Of a stretch of DNA of 64,000 nt, positions 45,244 through 53,563 are shown piece by piece. Positions within the stretch are counted from its first letter, which is position 1. Every line of letters starts with the position of its first letter. Origin of the DNA: Aquificaceae bacterium (GTDB taxonomy: Bacteria; Aquificota; Aquificia; Aquificales; Aquificaceae); NCBI GenBank assembly GCA_026981975.1, contig JALSHV010000008.1, positions 18,511 to 82,510 of the forward strand. Reading direction: 5' to 3'. A model generated the notes under the pieces. The model ran no database searches. It was not told the origin of the DNA and saw only the letters and a program-made list of their open reading frames with translations. Both the position numbers and the translations under genes were made by a program.

Positions 45244-47379
45244 ATGGAAATTTATACATGTCCAATGCATTCTGAGGTGAAGAGTAATAAACCTGGTAAA
45301 TGCCCTAAGTGCGGTATGGATTTGGTAAAAAAAGAAGAAAGACATCACCACACACAGCATTATCACGCAAAAGCGTCTCCTTCTCATATTTCAAAACACG
45401 AAAATCATAAAAAAGAAAAGCACGAAGCTCATACACATCACACCGAAGATATAAAGCGGAAAGCAATAGTCTCTTCAATACTGACTGTTCCTGTTGTTCT
45501 GTATTCGGAAAGCATTCAGAATCTTTTGGGTTTCAGTATACCTGAATTTCCCGGTAGTTCTTTTTTATCTCCTATACTTGCAACTATTGTCTTTTTATAC
45601 GGTGGTTTGTTTTTTCTTAAGGGAATGATAGATGAACTTTCAAAACGCAAACCCGGAATGATGACTCTCATAGGTATAGCTATATCTGTGGCTTACTTCT
45701 ACAGCCTATCTACACTGATTTTCGGAGGGAAAGAGTTCTTCTGGGAGTTAACAACTCTAATAGTGGTTATGCTCTGGGGACACTGGATAGAAATGAAATC
45801 AGTTCTCGGCGCTTCCCGTGCTCTTGAAGAGTTGGTAAAGCTCATGCCCACAACCGCTAATCTTGTAAAAAACGGTGAAATAGAGCAAGTTCATGTTTCT
45901 CAACTCAAGGAAGGAGATGTAGTTCTTGTAAAACCCGGTGAGAAGATACCTGCAGATGGAGTGATAGTAGAAGGTCAAACCCATATAAACGAAGCCATGC
46001 TTACAGGTGAATCAAAACCAGTTCCGAAGACTGTGGGAGAAAAGGTAATAGGCGGAGCTATAAATATGGAAGGAGCGATAAAGGTAAAAGTAGAGAAAAC
46101 AGGTGAAGAAACATATTTAAGTCAAGTGTTAAAGCTGGTAAGAGAAGCTCAAGAATCAAAGACTAAACTGCAAGATATGGCAGACAAAGTAGCCTACTAC
46201 CTTACTATTGTAGCCATAACTGTAGGATTTTTGACTTTTCTACTATGGAGTTTGACTTCCGGCAATTTTCAATTCGCTGTGGAAAGAGCCGTTACAGTGA
46301 TGGTAATAGCTTGTCCTCACGCACTTGGGTTAGCAATACCCCTTGTAATAGCTTTTTCAACTTCTTACTCTGCAAAAAACGGAATTCTTGTTAGAAACAG
46401 AATAGCTATTGAAACAGTTAAGAACGTAGATGCTGTAGTTTTTGACAAAACGGGAACACTAACGGAGGGTAAATTCGGTGTTTCAGATATAGTTTCCTCA
46501 CGTTTATCAGAAGAAGAGCTTTTGCGGATTACAGCATCTATTGAAAGGAATTCTGAACACGTCATAGCTCAATCCATAGTTGAATTCGCCATTCAGAAAA
46601 AAGTAGGTTTTACGGAAATTGAAGATTTTAAGGCAATTCCCGGTAAGGGAGTTGTAGGAAAAGTGGGAAAATACCAAACCGCTGTAGGCACTTCTCTTCT
46701 GATGAAAGACTTAGAGATAAAAACAAATAAAGAAGTGGAAAAGAAAGTTTCCGAACTTGAGGCACAGGGTAAAACCGTAGTAATGATAGCAGTTGACGGT
46801 GTTCTTGAAGGCTGTATAGCTCTTTCCGACAGGATAAGAAAAGAATCTTATGAAGCTCTAAAAGAACTAAAGAAATTAGGCAAAAAGGTAGTCATGATAA
46901 CAGGAGATTCTGAAGAAGTTGCTCGCTTTGTGGCTAAAGAACTTGGAGTTGATGAGTTTTTTGCAAGAGTTTTACCTCATCAAAAAGCTGAAAAAGTAAA
47001 GGAACTTCAAAGCAGAGGCATGAAGGTAGCCATGGTAGGAGACGGTGTTAACGATGCTCCTGCTTTGGTTCAAGCAGATGTAGGAATAGCCATTGGCTCA
47101 GGAACAGATGTAGCTATTGAAAGCGCGGATATAATTCTCGTAAGAAACGATCCCCGCGATGCAGTAAAGATTATGAAACTCTCCACTATCACTGTTAAAA
47201 AGATGATCCAAAATCTCTTTTGGGCTACTGCCTATAACATTGTCGCAATACCCTTAGCTGCTGGCATAGCTGCTCCCTGGGGACTAATTCTGAAACCCGC
47301 TGTAGGAGCGGTATTCATGAGTGCTAGCACAGTTGTCGTATCTATAAATGCCATGCTTATGAGGAGAGAACTCAGGTGA
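45244..47379 (+). CDS. copB: copper-exporting P-type ATPase, CopB type
   Basis: Pumps copper from cytoplasm to periplasm with ATP. 711 residues: an N-terminal heavy-metal-binding domain (YTCPMHSEV...CPKCGMDL), a His-rich linker (HHHTQHYHAK, AHTHH), then the P1B core with TGES, the CPH metal motif (ACPHALG; CopB class, as opposed to CPC of CopA), phosphorylation site DKTGTLTEG and GDGVNDAP. GGAGGAG lies 6 nt before the ATG. First gene of the second metal unit. Confidence 0.95.
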   Translation: MEIYTCPMHSEVKSNKPGKCPKCGMDLVKKEERHHHTQHYHAKASPSHISKHENHKKEKHEAHTHHTEDIKRKAIVSSILTVPVVLYSESIQNLLGFSIPEFPGSSFLSPILATIVFLYGGLFFLKGMIDELSKRKPGMMTLIGIAISVAYFYSLSTLIFGGKEFFWELTTLIVVMLWGHWIEMKSVLGASRALEELVKLMPTTANLVKNGEIEQVHVSQLKEGDVVLVKPGEKIPADGVIVEGQTHINEAMLTGESKPVPKTVGEKVIGGAINMEGAIKVKVEKTGEETYLSQVLKLVREAQESKTKLQDMADKVAYYLTIVAITVGFLTFLLWSLTSGNFQFAVERAVTVMVIACPHALGLAIPLVIAFSTSYSAKNGILVRNRIAIETVKNVDAVVFDKTGTLTEGKFGVSDIVSSRLSEEELLRITASIERNSEHVIAQSIVEFAIQKKVGFTEIEDFKAIPGKGVVGKVGKYQTAVGTSLLMKDLEIKTNKEVEKKVSELEAQGKTVVMIAVDGVLEGCIALSDRIRKESYEALKELKKLGKKVVMITGDSEEVARFVAKELGVDEFFARVLPHQKAEKVKELQSRGMKVAMVGDGVNDAPALVQADVGIAIGSGTDVAIESADIILVRNDPRDAVKIMKLSTITVKKMIQNLFWATAYNIVAIPLAAGIAAPWGLILKPAVGAVFMSASTVVVSINAMLMRRELR

Positions 47380-47411
47380 TACTTCTTCGCTTCCCTGCGG
47401 AGGATTAGAGA

Positions 47412-50400
47412 ATGGTAAAGCTCACAGAGTTCTTCGTAAAGAACAGAGTTGCAATAATCTTTACTACCCTGTTCTTACTCTTATACGGGTATTATTCTCT
47501 GAAGAAAACTCCCATAGATGCTATTCCCGATTTATCTGATGTTCAGGTAATTATTTACTCTAAGTGGATAGGACAAGTTCCACAAGTAATAGAGGATCAA
47601 CTCACCTATCCTCTTGTTACCAATATGATGGGAGTTCCTCGTGTAAAGACTGTAAGAGGTTATTCCGTTCCCAATTACTCTCTTGTTTTCATCATATTTG
47701 AAGATGGAACAGATCTGTATTGGGCGCGTTCCCGTGTCTTAGAGAAACTGGCTACTATTCGTGGACAACTGCCGAAAGAAGCGGATATACAGCTCGGACC
47801 AGATGCTACAGGTGTAGGTTGGGTATATCAATACGCTCTTGTTTCTGAGTCAAGAACCTTAGAAGAGCTATGGGCATTGCAGAATTTTTACATAAAATAC
47901 GCTCTTCTTTCTGTTCCCGATGTAGCGGAGGTAGCGTCCGTAGGAGGTTATGAAAAAGAGTATAGGGTATTAATAAAACCGGAAAAACTGTATCTTTACG
48001 GAATTTCCCTTAAGGATCTATACACCGCTCTGAGGAGAACCAACGTAGAGATGGGAGGTAAATACGTAGAGATAAACGAAAGAGAATTTCTTATAAGAGC
48101 TGTAGGATACGCTCAGAGTGTAAAAGATATAGCGGATACTGTGGTAACTGTCCGCAGGGGAATACCTATAAGAATAAAAGATTTAGCTTATGTAGTGGAA
48201 ACTCCCGCCTACAGAATGGGAGTTGCAGACTTTAACGGAATGGGAGATACAGTGGGCGGGATAGTGGTAATGAGATTTGGAGCAGATGCTTACAAAGTTA
48301 TTAAGAATGTAAAGAAGAAGATAGAAGAAATAAAAAAGGGACTGCCAGAAGATGTAAAAATAGTCCCCGTTTATGACAGATCTGCTCTTATAGAAAGAGC
48401 TATAGACAATCTCAAAACAAAACTCATAGAAGAAACCATAGTGGTTTTAGCTGTTGTGGGAATATTTCTGTTTCACATTCAAAGCGCTGTGGTAATTATA
48501 GTTTTCCTTATAGTTTCTCTGCTCACCACTTTCATAACCATGAATCATCTGGGAATCACTTCCAACATAATGTCCTTAGGAGGAATAGCTATAGCCATAG
48601 GAACAATGGTAGATGCTGCCATAGTCCTTGTAGAAAACGTTCACAGAAGATTGGAAAACGGTGATGATCTAGTAACAGCAATAACCCATTCTGCCAAAGA
48701 TGTAGGTAAACCTATATTTTTAGCTCTTTTAATAGTTACAGTATCTTTTGTTCCTCTGTTTGCTTTAGAAGGACAGGCGGGCAGACTTTTTAAACCTCTT
48801 GTTGCTACAAAAACACTTTCAATGTTGGTAGCAGCCATAATATCCGTTGTAATAGTCCCCGTTCTTATATACTTCCTTGTGAGAGGAAAAATTCCCGCTG
48901 AGGAAAAAAATCCCTTAGTCAGACTGCTTATAAGAATTTACGATCCTTTATTTCATATATCCATCAGGATCAGATATTTGATGTTATTCCTTTTCCTTCT
49001 TATGGGTGTAAGCACAGTTTATTTTTATGAAAAATTAGGAAGAGAGTTTATGCCTCCTCTAAATGAAGGAACAATTCTGTATATGCCTACCTCTGTTCCA
49101 AGTGTATCCCGTCAGGAAATTTTCAGAATAATAAATATTCAAGACAGAATACTGAAAGAGTTTCCTGAAGTTGAAAGTGTTTTCGGCAAAGCGGGAAGAG
49201 CAGAAACCGCTACCGATCCCGCACCTTTTTCTATGATAGAAACCTTTATAACTTTAAAACCAGAAGAGGAATGGAGAAAAGTAAAGGTAACGAGATTTTA
49301 CTCCGATTGGAATATCCCAGAAAGTATAAAAAAGATATTGAGAGTAATTTTCCCTGAAGAGAGAAGGATCACCTTTACAGAACTGATAAGGGAAATGGAT
49401 AGAGCTATATCTGTTCCCGGACTTTCCAATATGTGGACAATGCCTATAAAAGGCAGAATAGATATGATAACTACGGGAATTCAAACTCCTCTTGGCATAA
49501 AAATATACGGTGATGATATTAACACTCTGAATGAAATAGCTCAGAGTATTGAACAAATGCTGAAAAACGTGGACGGTATAATGAGTATATTCGGAGAGAG
49601 ATCCACAAAAGCTACTTATGTAGAAATAAGACCATTAAGACCTGCTCTTGAAAGATACGGTTTAACAGTATCGGATATAAACACAGCTGTAGCTAAGCTT
49701 TTAGCTAATGCACCCGCTTCTACTATGATCTTGGGAAGAGAACGCTACGGGATAACCTTAGGAGTTCCCTTAGATTACAGGTATGATCTTGAAAATCTTA
49801 TGCTTCCCTTAAGGGATAGACTTATTCCACTTTCCGCTGTAGCGGAAATCGTCAGAACAGAAAGCCCTATAAGTATAAAGTCGGAAAACGGAATGTTGAC
49901 GAGTTATGTGTTTATCACCCCTTCACCGGAAGTTGATATGGGAACTGTGATCGCAAGAGCAGAAAAGGTTTTAAAGGAGAAACTGCACCTTCCAAAAGGA
50001 TATTACTACGAATGGAGTGGACAGTTTGAATACTGGAAAAAAGCCCTTGAAAACTTGAAGGTTATTATACCGATTGTTATCCTACTGATAGTCCTTTTGG
50101 TTTACTTTACTTTTGGAAGATTATTTGAAACGTTTCTTGTTCTTTTAACACTACCTGTAGCCACCTTCGGCGGAGTTATGCTTATGTATATTATGGAATA
50201 CAACATTTCTATTGCCTCAATTGCTGGATTTCTTGCTCTTCTCGGAATAGCAGCGGAGATGGGAATAGTTATGGTCGTTTACATTCAAAACTCCCTCGTC
50301 CACAGGGCAATGGAATTTGGAGGAAAGTTCCCTAACAAAAAAGAAGCTTTTGAAGCTATATACCACGGGGCGGTAAGGAGGATAAGACCGATTTTTATGA

Positions 50401-50597
50401 CATTTTCCGCAATACTTTTAGGTCTTCTTCCCATAATGAAAGGACACGGCACAGGTAGTGAAGTTATGTCAAGAATTGCAGCTCCTATGGTAGGAGGTAT
50501 TCTTTCCACTTTTATAATTGTTCTCCTTTTTGTTCCTGCCTTGTATGCCATATACATGGAGCTTTTCTTTAAAAAGGAAAATCATTTCAAGAAATAG
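47412..50597 (+). CDS. cusA: heavy-metal RND efflux pump, CusA type
   Basis: Trimeric inner-membrane proton/metal antiporter that moves Cu(I)/Ag(I) through the CusCBA channel. 1061 residues, the family norm. Signatures: RND start LTEFFVKNRVAIIF, TPIDAIPDLSDVQVII, the TM4 segment IAIGTMVDAAIVLVENVHRR, and the Met-rich periplasmic site (LSNMWTMPIKGRIDMIT) used for Cu(I)/Ag(I) in CusA, in contrast to CzcA. GGAGG precedes the start. Its end overlaps the convergent receiver gene by 11 bp. Confidence 0.95.
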   Translation: MVKLTEFFVKNRVAIIFTTLFLLLYGYYSLKKTPIDAIPDLSDVQVIIYSKWIGQVPQVIEDQLTYPLVTNMMGVPRVKTVRGYSVPNYSLVFIIFEDGTDLYWARSRVLEKLATIRGQLPKEADIQLGPDATGVGWVYQYALVSESRTLEELWALQNFYIKYALLSVPDVAEVASVGGYEKEYRVLIKPEKLYLYGISLKDLYTALRRTNVEMGGKYVEINEREFLIRAVGYAQSVKDIADTVVTVRRGIPIRIKDLAYVVETPAYRMGVADFNGMGDTVGGIVVMRFGADAYKVIKNVKKKIEEIKKGLPEDVKIVPVYDRSALIERAIDNLKTKLIEETIVVLAVVGIFLFHIQSAVVIIVFLIVSLLTTFITMNHLGITSNIMSLGGIAIAIGTMVDAAIVLVENVHRRLENGDDLVTAITHSAKDVGKPIFLALLIVTVSFVPLFALEGQAGRLFKPLVATKTLSMLVAAIISVVIVPVLIYFLVRGKIPAEEKNPLVRLLIRIYDPLFHISIRIRYLMLFLFLLMGVSTVYFYEKLGREFMPPLNEGTILYMPTSVPSVSRQEIFRIINIQDRILKEFPEVESVFGKAGRAETATDPAPFSMIETFITLKPEEEWRKVKVTRFYSDWNIPESIKKILRVIFPEERRITFTELIREMDRAISVPGLSNMWTMPIKGRIDMITTGIQTPLGIKIYGDDINTLNEIAQSIEQMLKNVDGIMSIFGERSTKATYVEIRPLRPALERYGLTVSDINTAVAKLLANAPASTMILGRERYGITLGVPLDYRYDLENLMLPLRDRLIPLSAVAEIVRTESPISIKSENGMLTSYVFITPSPEVDMGTVIARAEKVLKEKLHLPKGYYYEWSGQFEYWKKALENLKVIIPIVILLIVLLVYFTFGRLFETFLVLLTLPVATFGGVMLMYIMEYNISIASIAGFLALLGIAAEMGIVMVVYIQNSLVHRAMEFGGKFPNKKEAFEAIYHGAVRRIRPIFMTFSAILLGLLPIMKGHGTGSEVMSRIAAPMVGGILSTFIIVLLFVPALYAIYMELFFKKENHFKK

Positions 50598-50952
50598 ATT
50601 TTAGAATTTTTTCAAGCACCTCTAAATTTATAGGTTTTACTATGTAGAGAGTTGCTCCAGATAAAAAGGCTTTTCTCTTATCTTCTTCAGAGTTAAGGGT
50701 TGTTATAAAGACTACCGGCGTAAACTTGTAGTCTTCAAGTTTTCTGAGCCTTCTTACAAATTCAAAGCCGTCCATTACGGGCATGTTTATATCGGACAGG
50801 ATAAGATCGTATTTTTCCTTTAATACTTTTTCTAAAGCCTCCATTCCGTTTTCTGCTGTGTCAACCTCATAGCCGAATTTTTTAAGTAGAGAAGAATGGT
50901 ATATTCTTACTGTTAAAGAATCATCTACTACAAGTGCTTTAGAATTCTTCAT
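50587..50952 (-). CDS. CheY-like single-domain response regulator
   Basis: 121 residues, receiver domain only: acidic pair in VVDDSLTVR, phospho-acceptor Asp in LILSDINMPVMDGFEF near residue 56, Thr in VFITTLNS, and Lys in YIVKPINLE near residue 107. All switch residues are present. Last gene of the chemosensory operon, overlapping cheR by 14 nt. A second CheY-like gene precedes cheA, so one may drive a motor and the other act as a phosphate sink or serve another output. Confidence 0.9.
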   Translation of the reverse strand: MKNSKALVVDDSLTVRIYHSSLLKKFGYEVDTAENGMEALEKVLKEKYDLILSDINMPVMDGFEFVRRLRKLEDYKFTPVVFITTLNSEEDKRKAFLSGATLYIVKPINLEVLEKILKSIS

Positions 50953-51757
50953 CTTCTTCCTCCGTTACCTTTCTGTAAACTATAGTGCCTTCCACTTTTA
51001 CCGGCTCAAAGAGAGCGGTAGAGTTAGAAATACTTTCAGCATGTCCCAGAAAGAGATAACCGCCTTCGGCGGTTATATCGTAAAGATTGTTAACGGCTTT
51101 CAGACGTGCTTTGTTGTCAAAGTATATAAGCAAGTTTTTACAAAATACGTAGTGAAATTTTCCTAATCCTTTTAAGAAAATCCTATCAAGAACATTTCCT
51201 TCGTAAAATTTAACACGTTTTTTAAGTGTATCTTTTATCTGCCATCTTTCATTATTTATTTCAATAAAGTATTTTTTAAGATACTGTGATGGTAATTTTG
51301 AAATGCTTCTTTTACTATAAATACCTTGTTTTGCTTTTATAATAGCATTTTTATCTATATCAACTCCCGTTATTTCAAAGTTCAAAGGGTTTATAAGAAC
51401 TTCGCTCAACACTATAGCTATACTATAAGGTTCTTCGCCTGTAGAACAGGGGATACTTAAAATTCTAATGGGAAATCCAAAGTTCTCCTTCTGAACCAGA
51501 AAAGCTAAAGCTTTAAGGTGGTAATATTCTCTGTAAAAATAAGTTTCATTAACAGTTATCTTAGATATAAAATCCCTTAAAATATTCTTGTCTTTTTTCA
51601 GTTTAAAGATGTAATCTTTTAAAGAGGAAATTCCAAGTTCCTCCATATGCTCTTTAACTCTGTTTTCTACAAAGTAGCTTTTCTTTTCTTCAAATACTAT
51701 ACCTGTATTTTCGTATATTATTGTTCTCAGTATGTCAAAATACAACGGTGTAAGCAT
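50939..51757 (-). CDS. cheR: chemoreceptor glutamate methyltransferase CheR
   Basis: Methylates receptor glutamates using S-adenosylmethionine for adaptation. 272 residues with N-terminal helical domain and SAM domain: ILSIPCSTGEEPYSIAIVL, NFEITGVDIDKNAIIKAKQGIY, and FHYVFCKNLLIYFD. Ends with a hydrophilic EEDEEF tail, different from the NWxxF receptor tether found elsewhere. Two nt after the HEAT-protein gene. Confidence 0.95.
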   Translation of the reverse strand: MLTPLYFDILRTIIYENTGIVFEEKKSYFVENRVKEHMEELGISSLKDYIFKLKKDKNILRDFISKITVNETYFYREYYHLKALAFLVQKENFGFPIRILSIPCSTGEEPYSIAIVLSEVLINPLNFEITGVDIDKNAIIKAKQGIYSKRSISKLPSQYLKKYFIEINNERWQIKDTLKKRVKFYEGNVLDRIFLKGLGKFHYVFCKNLLIYFDNKARLKAVNNLYDITAEGGYLFLGHAESISNSTALFEPVKVEGTIVYRKVTEEEDEEF

Positions 51758-51758
51758 A

Positions 51759-52517
51759 TCAGCTACCGAAGATTTCTATATCTTTTCTAATATCCTCTTC
51801 CATTTCTGCTTCCTTCGCATTTTCTACAGCTTCTCTTAAAATTTCTTTATCTCCGAGAAACAGAAGTGTTTTGTAAATCCAGTGTTTTTCCAAAGGGTCG
51901 GTGAATTTGTTTAACATTTCCCTTAGGGGTTTTATCAGTTTGGAATCCTTCAGTTCTCCGTATATCACTGTTGAAGCTAAGGTTGTTAGTCCATACATAT
52001 CCTCTATATAAGGAATAGTTTTTACTATTAACTCTACAACTTTTTCTTTAAAAGATGAAAAGTTTCTCAAATACTCCAGAGCTGTCATACGGACGTTTAC
52101 ATCTGGATCGTTTAGTAATTGAGCTAATTCCTCAAGAGCACTCTCCGTGTTTATATTAGACAGTATATCAAGAGCAAATTTTCTCATATTGCTGTCTTTA
52201 CTACATATCAGATGTTTTTTTACAAAAGGAATACATTCATTACCCCTATAGGACAGAATTTCTATAGCTGTTTGTCGTAGTTTCGGTTCTGAGGTGTTGA
52301 ACAGTTCTATGACTTCTTTACACACTGTAGAATTCTTAAAATTTATAAGGGTTTCTTTTACAGCCTCAAGGATAGCTCTGTTTTTTCTTGAAATAGCTAA
52401 ATCCACAAGAGCTTTAATTACCTCCGGACTTTCGTAGTCCCGTAATTGCTCAACCGCTTCTCTTACTTCCTGTATATCTTCCGCCTTTAATTTACTTAAT
52501 AATTCTTTAACCTTCAT
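51759..52517 (-). CDS. HEAT-repeat protein in the chemosensory operon
   Basis: 252 residues, wholly helical, with repeated HEAT-like units of about 31 residues (IKALVDLAISRKNRAILEAV, LRQTAIEILSYRGNECIPFV, MRKFALDILSNINTESALEE, VRMTALEYLRNF). No catalytic motif. It lies between cheB and cheR with 11- and 2-nt junctions, so its stoichiometry follows theirs. HEAT/PBS-lyase-type proteins appear in some non-canonical chemosensory clusters, where they may scaffold signalling proteins. Exact partner unknown. Confidence 0.8.
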   Translation of the reverse strand: MKVKELLSKLKAEDIQEVREAVEQLRDYESPEVIKALVDLAISRKNRAILEAVKETLINFKNSTVCKEVIELFNTSEPKLRQTAIEILSYRGNECIPFVKKHLICSKDSNMRKFALDILSNINTESALEELAQLLNDPDVNVRMTALEYLRNFSSFKEKVVELIVKTIPYIEDMYGLTTLASTVIYGELKDSKLIKPLREMLNKFTDPLEKHWIYKTLLFLGDKEILREAVENAKEAEMEEDIRKDIEIFGS

Positions 52518-53547
52518 TTAAACTCCTCAAATACTTCTTTATAGCAAAGGCAATTCTGTAAGCGGGTAGTATCTCTTTGGCTGCACCTATTTCCTTTGCA
52601 GCAGCGGGCATTCCGTAAACCACCGCGGTTTCCTCTGATTCAGCTATGGTAATACATCCCTTTTTTTTCATTTCAAGCAAGCCTTTTGCACCGTCTGTTC
52701 CTATTCCAGTAAGAAGAACACCTATAGCATTGGGACAGAAGACTTGGGCAATGGAATGAAAGAGGACATCTACTGAGGGATAGTATATATAGCTATCGTT
52801 TTTAAAAAGTTTGATTTTTTTGTCAGGAGTAACTTTCATATGCCAACCGCCGGGAGCTAAATAGCCGTAACCGCCAAGGATTGATTGGCCGTGAGCAGCG
52901 TGGAAAAACTCTATAGGAGTGTATTCAGAAAGTCTTTTTGCCAAAGAAGGTGTAAACTGAGGAGGCATGTGTTGAACTACAAGATAAGCTGTGTTTTCTT
53001 GAACTTCACAATCCTGAAGTATGTCTATAAGGGTTGCTGGTCCTCCTGTTGATATACCTATTGCTACCGCATACTTTGCCAAACCCCTTTTTGAAGGTTT
53101 GAAGTTAGTCCTTAATGTTCTTAAGGAAATTCTTCTTAATCTGTTTCTTGATTTATAGGCTTCTTTAACTTTTGAGATTATATCAGAAGCTACTTTGTGA
53201 ATATCCAAAGATATTGTGCCGGAAGGTTTTGGAACGTAGTCAAAAGCCCCCATATCTAAAAGTTCCATAGTTATTGGTGCCTCTTCTTTTGTTAATGAAG
53301 AAACTATTACTACCGGGCATGGGTGTTCCCTCATTATGATTTTAAGAGCTTCCTTACCGTCCATCACAGGCATGTTTATGTCAAGAGTTACAACATCTGG
53401 ATTAAGCTCTTTTATCTTTTCAACAGCTTCTTTACCGTTCCTTGCGGTGTCTATTACTTTTATGGAAGGATCTCCTTCTAATATTTCTCTTATAGCCTTT
53501 CTCATGAAAGCAGAATCATCTACAACAAGAACTTTTATTTTTTCCAT
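52507..53547 (-). CDS. cheB: chemotaxis protein-glutamate methylesterase CheB
   Basis: Removes methyl groups from (or deamidates) receptors once phosphorylated by CheA. Receiver domain (VLVVDDSAFMRKAI, VTLDINMPVMDG) joined to a C-terminal methylesterase with Ser in GISTGGP, His in VVQHMPP and Asp in TGIGTDGAKG. I chose ATG 53547 (346 residues), 9 nt after AAGGAG; the frame is open to a TTG at 53553. Overlaps the HEAT-protein gene by 11 nt. Confidence 0.96.
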   Translation of the reverse strand: MEKIKVLVVDDSAFMRKAIREILEGDPSIKVIDTARNGKEAVEKIKELNPDVVTLDINMPVMDGKEALKIIMREHPCPVVIVSSLTKEEAPITMELLDMGAFDYVPKPSGTISLDIHKVASDIISKVKEAYKSRNRLRRISLRTLRTNFKPSKRGLAKYAVAIGISTGGPATLIDILQDCEVQENTAYLVVQHMPPQFTPSLAKRLSEYTPIEFFHAAHGQSILGGYGYLAPGGWHMKVTPDKKIKLFKNDSYIYYPSVDVLFHSIAQVFCPNAIGVLLTGIGTDGAKGLLEMKKKGCITIAESEETAVVYGMPAAAKEIGAAKEILPAYRIAFAIKKYLRSLNEG

Positions 53548-53563
53548 ATCCAAAGACTCCTTT

